From positions 186,001 to 250,000 of the forward strand of contig NZ_JAHWGT010000001.1 of the NCBI RefSeq assembly GCF_020873895.1: 64,000 nt of DNA. Reading direction: 5' to 3'. Shown in pieces: positions 35,867-42,668 of this stretch. Origin of the DNA: Streptomyces sp. DH12 (GTDB lineage Bacteria > Actinomycetota > Actinomycetes > Streptomycetales > Streptomycetaceae). The position numbers and the translations under genes are program-made. The first letter of the stretch is position 1; each line of letters begins with the position of its first letter. The notes below the pieces were generated by a model, which made no database searches, had not been told where the DNA came from, and saw only the letters and a program-made list of their open reading frames with translations.

Positions 35867-36930
35867 CCGCGCCGACCGGCACCGACCGGGTGGCGCCGCA
35901 GGCCGCGCCGCCCCGAACGGGGGAGAGCGACGCCGAACGGCTGGACGGCGCCGTGCGCGCGGTCGACGCCCCGGACGTCGTCTTCGCCCTCTCCCGCCAC
36001 GGACGGCGGACGGTCCGCTCGGGCGGCACCGGGCCCCCGCCTCCCACCCCGCGCGACCGCCTGCGCTGGGAACTGGGCTCGGCTTCCAAGCCGTACACCG
36101 GACTGCTGCTCGCACACCTCGTCCACCTCGGGGCCGTGCACGGGGGCGACCCGGCCTCGCGCCACCTGCGGCCCGACGGCGGTCCGGCGGTCGGGCCACG
36201 CGGCCCCATCACCCTCACCCACCTCGTCACCCACACCAGCGGGCTGCCGCCGCTCCCCGCCGACTTCTACCCGCAGGCCCTGCCCCGCTGGGGGAGCGAC
36301 CCGTACGGCGGATACCCGCCGAGCCGGGTCGTCCGCGCCTTCCTCCGCAGCCGTCCGCGCCACGCGCCGGGCACCCGCTGGCGGTACTCGAACTTCGGTG
36401 TCGCCGTCCTCGGCCACGTGCTCGCCGCCGCCACCGGCACGCCTTGGGAGGCCCTGGTCACCGACCACGTCCTCCACCCCCTCGGCCTCGCGGGGACCGG
36501 GTTGCGGCCGGCCGGCCCCGACACCGACGCCACCGGGTACCGCAGTGACGGGACCGCCACGCCGCCGCTGCGCACCGGCGGTTTCCAGGCGGCGGGCGCC
36601 GTCCGGGCCACCCCCCACGACCTGCTCACCTTCCTCGAAGCGCACCTCGCCCCCGACGGCACCCCGCTCGCCGCCGCGCTCCACGAGGTGCGCCGGCCCG
36701 TACTGCGCCGGGGGTTCGGGCACCGCCACACCCACACCCTGACGTGGTTCCACCACCCGGCGGCGGACGGCGGCACGATGTACTTCCACAGCGGCGCCAC
36801 CCTCGGCCAGACCGCCTTCCTCGGCTTCCGCCCGGACCGGGGCGCCGCGCTGGCGGCCGTGTGCAACCGCCGCCACGGCCCCGACAACGCCCTGATCGCC
36901 ACGGCCCACTCCCTCCTCCAGGACCTCTGA
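35863..36930 (+). CDS. Serine hydrolase, class C beta-lactamase/PBP fold
   Basis: 355 residues. Active-site motifs are present: SxxK in GSASKPYTGLLLAHLV, YxN in RYSNFGVAVLGHVL and HxG in MYFHSGATLGQT. GTG at 35863 overlaps the previous stop. In the peptide operon it could act as a peptidase, esterase or macrocyclising transpeptidase on the small peptide; that is inference from context. A second, unlinked hydrolase of this fold lies at 20207. There is no signal peptide. Confidence 0.82.
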   Translation: MTAPTGTDRVAPQAAPPRTGESDAERLDGAVRAVDAPDVVFALSRHGRRTVRSGGTGPPPPTPRDRLRWELGSASKPYTGLLLAHLVHLGAVHGGDPASRHLRPDGGPAVGPRGPITLTHLVTHTSGLPPLPADFYPQALPRWGSDPYGGYPPSRVVRAFLRSRPRHAPGTRWRYSNFGVAVLGHVLAAATGTPWEALVTDHVLHPLGLAGTGLRPAGPDTDATGYRSDGTATPPLRTGGFQAAGAVRATPHDLLTFLEAHLAPDGTPLAAALHEVRRPVLRRGFGHRHTHTLTWFHHPAADGGTMYFHSGATLGQTAFLGFRPDRGAALAAVCNRRHGPDNALIATAHSLLQDL

Positions 36931-37016
36931 CGGGACCGCCATACGGGACTGCCGCCCGCGTGGACGACCGGAAAGCGGTTGCGCCTCCCGTCCTTCCCCG
37001 GGTCGGATGGCGTCCC

Positions 37017-37919
37017 ATGGGCACAGGACCGATGCACCCCGGGCAGCACCCGGTCGACGAGGAACTCGTTCGGCGGCTGGTGGCCGGGCGGTTCCCGAGG
37101 TGGGCGGGGCTGCCGGTACGCCGGTTCCCCTCCGGCGGCACGGTCAACGCCATGCACCGGCTGGGTGACGACATGGTCGTGCGGCTGCCGCTGGTGGCCG
37201 GTGCCGCCGCCGACGTGGAGCGCGAGCTGCGGTGGCTGCCCCGGCTCGGGCCGCGGCTGCCCGTCACCGTCCCGGAGGTGCTCGGGGCGGGGGAGCCCGC
37301 GGAGGGGTACCCGTGGCCGTGGGCGGTGTACCGGTGGCTGCCGGGGGAGCCGCCCGACGAGGCGGCGCCGGCGCGGCCGCTGCGGCTGGCGAGGGACCTC
37401 GCCGGGTTCGTGGCCGCGATGCGCGGCCTCACACTGCCGGACGCGCCGCCGGCCCACCGCGGCGGGCCGGTCGCCTCCCTGGACGCGGAGGTCCGCGCGG
37501 CGGTGGAGGAGCTGCGCGGCACGCCGGGGGAGCGCGTCGACTGCGACGCCGCGACCGCCGTGTGGGAGGAGGCGCTGCGGGCCCCGGCCTGGGACGGGTC
37601 GCCGGTGTGGCTGCACGGCGACCTGATGCCGGGCAACCTGCTGGTGCGCGGCGGCGGCAGGCTGGCCGCGGTGATCGACTTCGGGTGCGCGGGGGCGGGC
37701 GACCCGGCCTGCGACCTGTTCCCGGCCTGGAACCTCCTGCCGCCCGCCGCACGGGTGGTCTTCCGGACGGAGCTCGGCGTGGACGACGCGAGCTGGGTGC
37801 GCGGCCGCGGCCGGACGCTCGCGCAGGCGCTGGTGGCCCTGCCGTACTACCGCACGACCAACCCGGCCATGGCGCGCAACGCCCGGCACGTCATCCGGGC
37901 CGTCCTCGCGGAGCGCTGA
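37017..37919 (+). CDS. Aminoglycoside phosphotransferase-like kinase
   Basis: 300 residues with the APH fold: a substrate-lobe start (RFPSGGTVNAMHRLGDDMVVRLPL), the catalytic loop VWLHGDLMPGNLLV (HGDxxxxN) and VIDFGCAGAGDPACDL (DFG-like metal Asp). It phosphorylates a hydroxyl of an antibiotic or small metabolite. Many members do not act on aminoglycosides. ATG at 37017 lies 7 nt after a TCGGAT box, which may be a -10 for a leaderless start, so the gene need not belong to the upstream operon. It converges on a VOC gene. Confidence 0.8.
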   Translation: MGTGPMHPGQHPVDEELVRRLVAGRFPRWAGLPVRRFPSGGTVNAMHRLGDDMVVRLPLVAGAAADVERELRWLPRLGPRLPVTVPEVLGAGEPAEGYPWPWAVYRWLPGEPPDEAAPARPLRLARDLAGFVAAMRGLTLPDAPPAHRGGPVASLDAEVRAAVEELRGTPGERVDCDAATAVWEEALRAPAWDGSPVWLHGDLMPGNLLVRGGGRLAAVIDFGCAGAGDPACDLFPAWNLLPPAARVVFRTELGVDDASWVRGRGRTLAQALVALPYYRTTNPAMARNARHVIRAVLAER

Positions 37920-37955
37920 GGCGCGCGTCCCCGCCGGGGCGCCCGGCCCGCCGCC

Positions 37956-38342
37956 CTACTGGCCGGCCACGAGCTGGACGAGGTTGCCGCAGGTGTCGTC
38001 GAGGACGGCGGTCGTGACCGGCCCCATCTCCAGCGGCTCCTGCGTGAAGCGCACCCCGAGCGCGCGCAGCCGGCGGAACTCGGCGTGCACGTCGTCGACG
38101 GCGAAAGAGGTGGCCGGGATGCCGTCCTCCACCAGCGCCGTCTTGTACGGCCGCACCGCGGGGTGGCCGGAGGGCTCCAGGAGCAGTTCGGTCCCGTCGG
38201 GGTCCTCCGGCGAGACGACGGTGAGCCAGCGGTCCTCGCCCAGCGGGACGTCGTGCTTCTTCACGAAGCCGAGGACGTCGGTGTAGAAGCGCTCGGCCTT
38301 CTCCTGGTCGTCGACGAAGACGCTGGACAGGTGGATCCTCAT
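37956..38342 (-). CDS. VOC family protein (glyoxalase-like) in an ArsR operon
   Basis: 128 residues. Two glyoxalase-like halves: HLSSVFVDDQEKAERFYTDVLGFVKKHDV and FTQEPLEMGPVTTAVLDDTCGNLVQLV. The metal-site histidine or Glu pattern is partial. ATG at 38342 overlaps the ArsR stop (38339), so the two are translated as one unit. VOC proteins beside ArsR regulators often handle metals or antibiotics. Not specified further. Confidence 0.82.
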   Translation of the reverse strand: MRIHLSSVFVDDQEKAERFYTDVLGFVKKHDVPLGEDRWLTVVSPEDPDGTELLLEPSGHPAVRPYKTALVEDGIPATSFAVDDVHAEFRRLRALGVRFTQEPLEMGPVTTAVLDDTCGNLVQLVAGQ

Positions 38343-38632
38343 GGGGTGTCCTCCGTTGCATCGGGGCTGAGCCACCGGTTGACGATGTGCTCAAGCGGTT
38401 CGGTGTTCACGTCGTGGAACTTGTAGCGGCCCTCGCGCCGGGGGACGACCAGGCCGGCGGCCTCCAGCACGGCCAGGTGCTGGCTGATCGCCTGGCGGGA
38501 CAGTCCGACGCCGTGTCGGGTCACCAGCCGCCCGCAGAGCTCGAACAGTGTCTGGCCGTCCCGTTCGACCAGCTCGTCGAGGATGCGGCGACGGGTGGGG
38601 TCGGCCAGGGCCTTGAAGACATCCTCCGTCAT
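38339..38632 (-). CDS. ArsR/SmtB family regulator
   Basis: 97 residues: TEDVFKALADPTRRRILDELV, LFELCGRLV, LSRQAISQHLAVLEAAGLVVPRREGRYKFHDV and a C-terminal helix LEHIVNRWL. The LSRQAISQHL helix is the DNA-recognition helix. No CxC metal site is visible in the third helix, so the group that senses organic compounds or has another site (ArsR with VOC partner) is likely. A perfect inverted repeat (38643-38664) sits over its promoter. ATGA overlap with the VOC gene. Confidence 0.88.
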   Translation of the reverse strand: MTEDVFKALADPTRRRILDELVERDGQTLFELCGRLVTRHGVGLSRQAISQHLAVLEAAGLVVPRREGRYKFHDVNTEPLEHIVNRWLSPDATEDTP

Positions 38633-38642
38633 GGGCCCACCT

Positions 38643-38664
38643 TAGGCAAGTAGCGACTTGCCTA
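38643..38664. promoter_or_regulatory. ArsR operator, perfect inverted repeat
   Basis: TAGGCAAGT (38643-38651) and ACTTGCCTA (38656-38664) are perfect complements with a 4-nt spacer, the typical form of an ArsR-family site. TTGATA (minus strand, 38663-38668) overlaps it as a candidate -35, so the gene would be self-repressed. Confidence 0.75.
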
Positions 38665-38767
38665 TCAAGTCGGACGCCGCCCCCCGCCCCAAGGCGCCGC
38701 CGACCGACCGGGACCCGGACACCGGGTACCGGCCCCCGCCCACGGTCCGCCGCCGCGACCGCCGGCT

Positions 38768-39251
38768 GGGTTCTGTCCGACGGATCATGTGGCCGTCGGG
38801 CCGGCCGCTCGTCGGTTCGGCCGTGGGTCGGGGAGATCTGGCGAATCGCGAGTGGTCGCTGCTGGAGTCGCAGTCCTGGGCCGGACCCGGGTCCCCCGTC
38901 CGCTGGGCGGACGCCCCCGGACCCGGATCCGGCCGCGTCAGCGGCGACAAGACGTACAGTTCCCGCCACAACCGCCGCTACCTGCGAAGACGCCGCATCC
39001 GGCACACGATTGCGGAACCCAGGGACCAGCGAGCCGACCGCCGACTCAGAGGCCGAGGAGGCGGCAGATCCACCGGCTTCGACCGCGATCACTACCGGCG
39101 CCGCGAACGAGGTCGAAGCGACCATGAACCGGCTTGGGAACTCCCGTGCGGCCGCAACCCGTCACGACGAGAGGGCCTACGTCTTCCACGGCACCGTCAC
39201 CGCAGCGGCAATCCGCTTATGGCTCCGTCCGTGATCCGCCGAACAGTCCCC
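38768..39251 (+). mobile_element. Decayed IS5-family insertion sequence
   Basis: Remnants of a DDE transposase are visible. The N-terminal VGRGDLANREWSLLE and the C-terminal GDKTYSSRHNRRYLRRRRIRHTI, then RRRERGR become NEVEATMNRL, DERAYVFHGTVTAAAIRLWLRP after a +1 shift near 39095-39105. The middle of the catalytic domain is deleted, so the element is dead. The ends are related inverted repeats: GGGTTCTGTCCGACGGATCA at 38768-38787 against the complement of 39230-39251. Transposase families of this type carry an end that starts GGGTCTGTCCG. Confidence 0.8.
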
Positions 39252-39268
39252 CATCCACGCGCACCGAG

Positions 39269-39484
39269 TCAGTTGCCAGTCGCCTTACGGGCATTGTGAG
39301 ACCGCCCTGCGATGACCGCGCCGATCACGACGGCCAGTACGTACACGGTGATGCTCACTGCGAAGCCTCCCGGCAGCCAGCCCAACAGGCCGGCGTTGTC
39401 GTGGTCGGCGAGCTGGCGTATCGCACCCTGGGCTCCGATGACAAGCAGCGCCATACCGATTGCCTGGTAGAAGCCATATTTCAT
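39269..39484 (-). CDS. Small two-span membrane protein (71 aa)
   Basis: ATG at 39484 has GAGGAGG 6 nt upstream. Two hydrophobic stretches are visible: FYQAIGMALLVIGAQGAI (residues 4-21) and WLPGGFAVSITVYVLAVVIGAVIAG (about 37-60), then a charged end. It is divergent from the TetR gene, and its base composition is lower in GC than the surroundings. Function unknown. Confidence 0.6.
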   Translation of the reverse strand: MKYGFYQAIGMALLVIGAQGAIRQLADHDNAGLLGWLPGGFAVSITVYVLAVVIGAVIAGRSHNARKATGN

Positions 39485-39509
39485 GGGGCCCTCCTCAGCC
39501 TGATCACGG

Positions 39510-39533
39510 TTTACCATGCACTTGCACTGTAAA
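39510..39533. promoter_or_regulatory. TetR operator, 24-bp inverted repeat
   Basis: TTTAC-nn-TGCA-nn-TGCA-nn-GTAAA reads with perfect symmetry at conserved positions. It lies in the divergent promoter of the membrane protein and the TetR gene. A second palindrome, ATGCGATCGCAT, lies at 39555-39566. Confidence 0.65.
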
Positions 39534-39596
39534 GGTGCGGTGCCTGGTTTTGCAATGCGATCGCATGGTGAAGGTGCGAAGGAAGGCGGAGATGCC

Positions 39597-40190
39597 GTGC
39601 CGAAGATCGTGGATCACGAAGCGCGCAGGGCGCGCCTCGTCGAGGCCGTCTGGTCACTGGCCGTGCGCGGCGGCATCGAGCAGGTGTCGCTGCGTAAGGT
39701 GGCCGAGGAGGCGGGCGTCTCGATGGGTCAGGTCCAGCACTACTACTCCTCGATGCAGGCCCTGATCCGCGACGCCCTAGACCGAGCCGTACGGGCCGTC
39801 AACGCCAGCATCGAGAACGCGGTCACCGCCGCCGACACGACCAGTCCGGAGGCCGTCCTGCGCGCCTGCCTGTACGCCCTGATCAGCCCGGCCCAGGAGA
39901 GTACGCGGCTGATGCGCTTCGCGCTGGCGGTCGCCGGCCGGGCAGTCTCCGATCCGACGATGGCCAAGGTCCTGGCGCCGGGCGACGACGAACTGCTCAC
40001 CTTCACCGCCGGCCTCATCACGGCAGCCCGCGAGGAGCGGGGCAGTGAGCCGCGCCGCGAGGAACGTACCGACGCCGACATCTGCTGGTCCCTCGCCACC
40101 AGCCTCGGCGTGGACATCGCCCTCGGCTACCGCACCCCAGAAGCCGCCGAACGTCTCCTCGACCACCACATCGAGCAGGTCCTTCGCTGA
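39597..40190 (+). CDS. TetR family regulator
   Basis: 197 residues. The helix-turn-helix is in residues 8-55: RRARLVEAVWSLAVRGGIEQVSLRKVAEEAGVSMGQVQHYYSSMQALI. A C-terminal ligand domain follows (MRFALAVAGRAVSDPT, WSLATSLGVDIALGYR). GTG at 39597 follows a GGAAGGCGG stretch. The adjacent divergent gene encodes a small membrane protein, a usual efflux-type target, with an operator at 39510-39533. Confidence 0.88.
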   Translation: MPKIVDHEARRARLVEAVWSLAVRGGIEQVSLRKVAEEAGVSMGQVQHYYSSMQALIRDALDRAVRAVNASIENAVTAADTTSPEAVLRACLYALISPAQESTRLMRFALAVAGRAVSDPTMAKVLAPGDDELLTFTAGLITAAREERGSEPRREERTDADICWSLATSLGVDIALGYRTPEAAERLLDHHIEQVLR

Positions 40191-40279
40191 GGCCGGTCCA
40201 GCGGACCCTGCCGGGTCCCACGCACCCCTGCGCTCGTGGCGCCGCCCCGTGCTCGCCGACAAGATCCGCCGGAGAGCCT

Positions 40280-40339
40280 CTAGGTCCTGTCCGGAAAGGA
40301 GCGCCGTGGCCCAGGCGGGACTTTCCGGACAGGACCTAG
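40280..40339. repeat. MITE-like inverted repeat element
   Basis: Perfect 19-bp arms, CTAGGTCCTGTCCGGAAAG at 40280-40298 and its complement at 40321-40339, with a 22-nt loop. Both ends are CTAG, which is a known target type for IS5-group elements. The arm resembles the end of the decayed IS at 38768 (GGTNCTGTCCG). It lies between the convergent TetR and Ere genes and may act as a terminator. The TAG stop of the Ere gene (40336-40338) lies in the right arm. Confidence 0.85.
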
Positions 40340-41538
40340 CCCTTCCGGACGTCCTTCACGAACACGAGCCCGTCGGCGGCGGCCAGGTGCGCCGGATCGA
40401 ACGGGGCGTAGCCGAACCACGGTGACACCCGGGGCGCCGGGCGGCCCTCACCGAGGACCGCCGCCAGCCCCGGCGCGTCCACGAGGCAGCGCTCCTCGGG
40501 CCGCGCGTACAGGAGCCCTTCGAGGGTGTCCGGCGGCGGGGCGTCTACCCCCCGGTGCCGCAGCGTCCCGAGGGCCGTCGCCACGAAGGCGTACCCCTGA
40601 CCGAGCCGCGCGTCCACCAGCGCCCCCGCGCTCCACCACTCCAGCGGCACCCCGCCCATCCGCATCGTCGTCTTGTGCCGCTGCAGATGGGCGTTGTGGG
40701 CGTGCACGAGCGCCGGACCGCGGGCGGCCAGGGCGAGGAGGTTGTCGGCCATCATCCGGTCCCGCTCGCCCGCCAGCCGGGCCAGGCGGGCGGGCGAGGC
40801 GTCCGCCATCCAGTGGTGGTAGCGCAGCAGGCCGAGGGCGGTCCGCCCGTACAGGCGCGCCCGGTCCCAGTCGCTTCGCGGGCCCGTGGCGAGCAGGTGC
40901 GGGGCCTGTGCGTCCAGCAGCGCCACCAGCTCGTCGGCGAGCAGCCGCAGCCGATCGGCCTCGGTGGACCGCCCCGCGGACCGCGACGGGTCGGTCATGG
41001 CGGCGGGGTCCGTCCACCGGTCGTCGGTGCCGAGCAGGCGGTCCAGGGTCTCCGCGGCGCAGGGCAGCAGGGCCGCGTCCACCCGGTCCGAGAGGTGGCC
41101 GTGCAGTGCGGTGAGGGCCTGCCGGGGGCTCGCGGCGCCGGTGATCTCCAGCGGGCCGTCGAAGCCGGCGAAGCGGAGCCGCTCCGGGGCGGGCCGGGCG
41201 GCGTTGTGGGCGCGCATCCAGCGCACGAGGTCGCGGTTGCCCCGGTGGGCGCCCCAGCCGTGGCTGAAGCCGTGCTCCATGACCTCGTCGAGGGCGGCCC
41301 CGCCCCCGGTGACGTAGTCGTCCACGAGCAGGCCCCTCAGACAGTCGGTCTCGATCGCGATCGTTCCGTAGCCCTCCTCTTCGACGAGTTGCCGGAAGAG
41401 GTCGTTGCGCAGGTCGAGCAGGGCGTCCTCGTCATGGGTGGGCTCACCCAGGGCGAGCAGTCGCGGTCGGTCCGGTGGCAGCGCCATCACGGCGGCGGCG
41501 TCGACCGGGCGGACGAGATGTGTGACGTCGGTGACCAT
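40336..41538 (-). CDS. Erythromycin esterase-like protein
   Basis: 400 residues. The erythromycin esterase family motif is visible: LLALGEPTHDEDALLDLRNDLFRQL (usual GExTHG), IAIETDCLRG, MEHGFSHGWGAHRGNRDLVRWMRAHN, and VHAHNAHLQRH with the catalytic-type histidines. Members linearise macrolide lactones or act on other esters. TAG stop inside the MITE right arm is unusual. It is divergent from the TioE regulator with an operator-like palindrome between. Conferred resistance is only inferred. Confidence 0.83.
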   Translation of the reverse strand: MVTDVTHLVRPVDAAAVMALPPDRPRLLALGEPTHDEDALLDLRNDLFRQLVEEEGYGTIAIETDCLRGLLVDDYVTGGGAALDEVMEHGFSHGWGAHRGNRDLVRWMRAHNAARPAPERLRFAGFDGPLEITGAASPRQALTALHGHLSDRVDAALLPCAAETLDRLLGTDDRWTDPAAMTDPSRSAGRSTEADRLRLLADELVALLDAQAPHLLATGPRSDWDRARLYGRTALGLLRYHHWMADASPARLARLAGERDRMMADNLLALAARGPALVHAHNAHLQRHKTTMRMGGVPLEWWSAGALVDARLGQGYAFVATALGTLRHRGVDAPPPDTLEGLLYARPEERCLVDAPGLAAVLGEGRPAPRVSPWFGYAPFDPAHLAAADGLVFVKDVRKG

Positions 41539-41542
41539 GCCG

Positions 41543-41558
41543 TCAACGGTATCGTTGA
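41543..41558. promoter_or_regulatory. Inverted repeat TCAACG-gtat-CGTTGA
   Basis: Perfect 6-bp arms with a 4-nt spacer, 5 bp upstream of the Ere start and 38 bp upstream of the TioE start. It is a likely operator of the divergent regulator. Confidence 0.6.
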
Positions 41559-41596
41559 AGCCTCGGTGGAGACTTTCGCGTGATATCGGCAGGAAG

Positions 41597-42322
41597 ATGA
41601 GACGAAACCCTCAAAGAGCCGAACAGCTCAGGCCGGTGGACCTGGCGCGCGGGCACGGCCTGTCGACACAGGCGGTCCGGAACTACGAGGAAGCCGGCAT
41701 CCTCCCGACCGCGGACCGCACCCCGAGCGGTTACCGCGCCTACACCCCGCTGCACGCGGCGGCCCTGCGCGCGTTCCTCGCGCTGGTACCCGGCCACGGC
41801 CACCGCACGGCGACGGCGATCATGCGGGCGGTGAACGGCAACCGGCCCGAGGAGGCGTTCCGGCTCATCGACGAGAGCCACGCCCAGCTCCTCGACGACC
41901 GGCGGACCCTGCGGGCCGTGGAGGACGCCCTGCGCGACCTGGGGCGCGCCGCCGGCACCCCGCCCGACGCGGCGGCCGGCAGCACGTTCATCGGGCCGCT
42001 CGCCGCCGCGCTCGGACTCCGGCCGGCCACCTTGCGCACCTGGGAGCGCGTCGGCCTGGTCCGCCCGCGCCGCGACCCGCTGACCGGATACCGCGTCTAC
42101 GACGAGGCCGACGTACGGGACGCCCGGCTCGTGCACCAGCTGCGGCGGGGCGGCTACCCCTTGCGGCGGATCGCCCCGCTGATCACCCGGGTGCGGGCCG
42201 CCGGCGGGGTGGAGCCGCTGGAGGCCACCCTGTCCGACTGGCACGGCCGGCTGTCCGCCCGGGCGCGGGCGATGCTGACCGGGGCCGCGGAACTGGAGGC
42301 GTACCTCCGCGTCCGGGAATGA
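41597..42322 (+). CDS. TioE family (double MerR domain) regulator
   Basis: 241 residues with two MerR-type winged helices: one near 9-60 (LARGHGLSTQAVRNYEEAGILPTADRTPSGYRAYTPLHAAAL in pieces), another near 132-180 (LAAALGLRPATLRTWERVGLVRPRRDPLTGYRVYDEADVRDARLV in pieces). This double arrangement is that of the TioE group. ATG at 41597 has AGGAAG close upstream. It is divergent from the Ere gene and probably regulates it. Confidence 0.82.
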   Translation: MRRNPQRAEQLRPVDLARGHGLSTQAVRNYEEAGILPTADRTPSGYRAYTPLHAAALRAFLALVPGHGHRTATAIMRAVNGNRPEEAFRLIDESHAQLLDDRRTLRAVEDALRDLGRAAGTPPDAAAGSTFIGPLAAALGLRPATLRTWERVGLVRPRRDPLTGYRVYDEADVRDARLVHQLRRGGYPLRRIAPLITRVRAAGGVEPLEATLSDWHGRLSARARAMLTGAAELEAYLRVRE

Positions 42323-42459
42323 CCCGCCGGGGCGGGCGACGCCGGGGCACGCCCCTCGACCGCGTGCGCGTGTGCGCCAGGCGTACCCGCGCAACGCTTC
42401 CGCGGCGGCCGGGCGGACCCCGGCGGGGAAACTCGGGTGCCCCGGCGCGCGGGCCGCGT

Positions 42460-42465
42460 TACCGT
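42460..42465 (+). promoter_or_regulatory. -10 box TACCGT, leaderless leader ORF
   Basis: TACCGT ends 7 nt before the ATG of the leader ORF at 42473. The mRNA is therefore predicted to start at or next to that ATG. Confidence 0.55.
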
Positions 42466-42472
42466 GGCCCGT

Positions 42473-42541
42473 ATGAACGTCACCGGCCGAAGCACCACCG
42501 CGACCGCGCGAGCGACCAGCTCGCCGGTTGCCGCCGCCTGA
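42473..42541 (+). CDS. Alanine-rich 22-residue leader peptide
   Basis: ATG to TGA in 23 codons; the product begins MNVTGRSTTATARA and ends SSPVAAA, with six Ala in 22 residues, three of them just before the stop. It starts exactly at the expected transcript start. A stem-loop follows 12 nt after the stop. This looks like an attenuation leader that would sense alanyl-tRNA supply. Function is inferred. Confidence 0.45.
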   Translation: MNVTGRSTTATARATSSPVAAA

Positions 42542-42552
42542 CGCACCCCGTC

Positions 42553-42583
42553 CCACCGGCGACCGGAAACGGTCCGCCGGTGG
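42553..42583 (+). promoter_or_regulatory. Stem-loop with GAAA tetraloop
   Basis: Outer arms CCACCGGCG (42553-42561) and CGCCGGTGG (42575-42583) pair perfectly; inner ACCG/CGGT close a GAAA loop, with a single C bulge. It lies between the leader ORF and the synthetase-like gene. It may be a leader structure or a weak terminator. Confidence 0.55.
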
Positions 42584-42668
42584 ATCCGTGGCGTTCGACG
42601 CCCCGGTCCGACGACTGCGCGGTCCCGTTCTCCGGCGCCTTCCCGCCCCACGCGAAGGAGCCACCCCC

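Larger units (their letters stand above)
42323..42668. other. Leader region of the alanyl-tRNA synthetase-like gene
   Basis: About 345 bp. It holds the TACCGT -10 box at 42460-42465, a 22-codon leader ORF at 42473-42541 and a stem-loop at 42553-42583, followed by about 85 bp to the start codon. Nothing is visible in 42323-42450. Confidence 0.6.

Noticed and set aside
38789-39127. A 112-residue protein in the decayed IS region
   Set aside because: It reads out of frame with the transposase remnants and has no motif. The remnant is better explained as a degenerate IS element.
42553-42583. T-box riboswitch upstream of the tRNA synthetase-like gene
   Set aside because: There is no T-box consensus or specifier-loop structure; the visible signals fit a leader peptide with a stem-loop instead.
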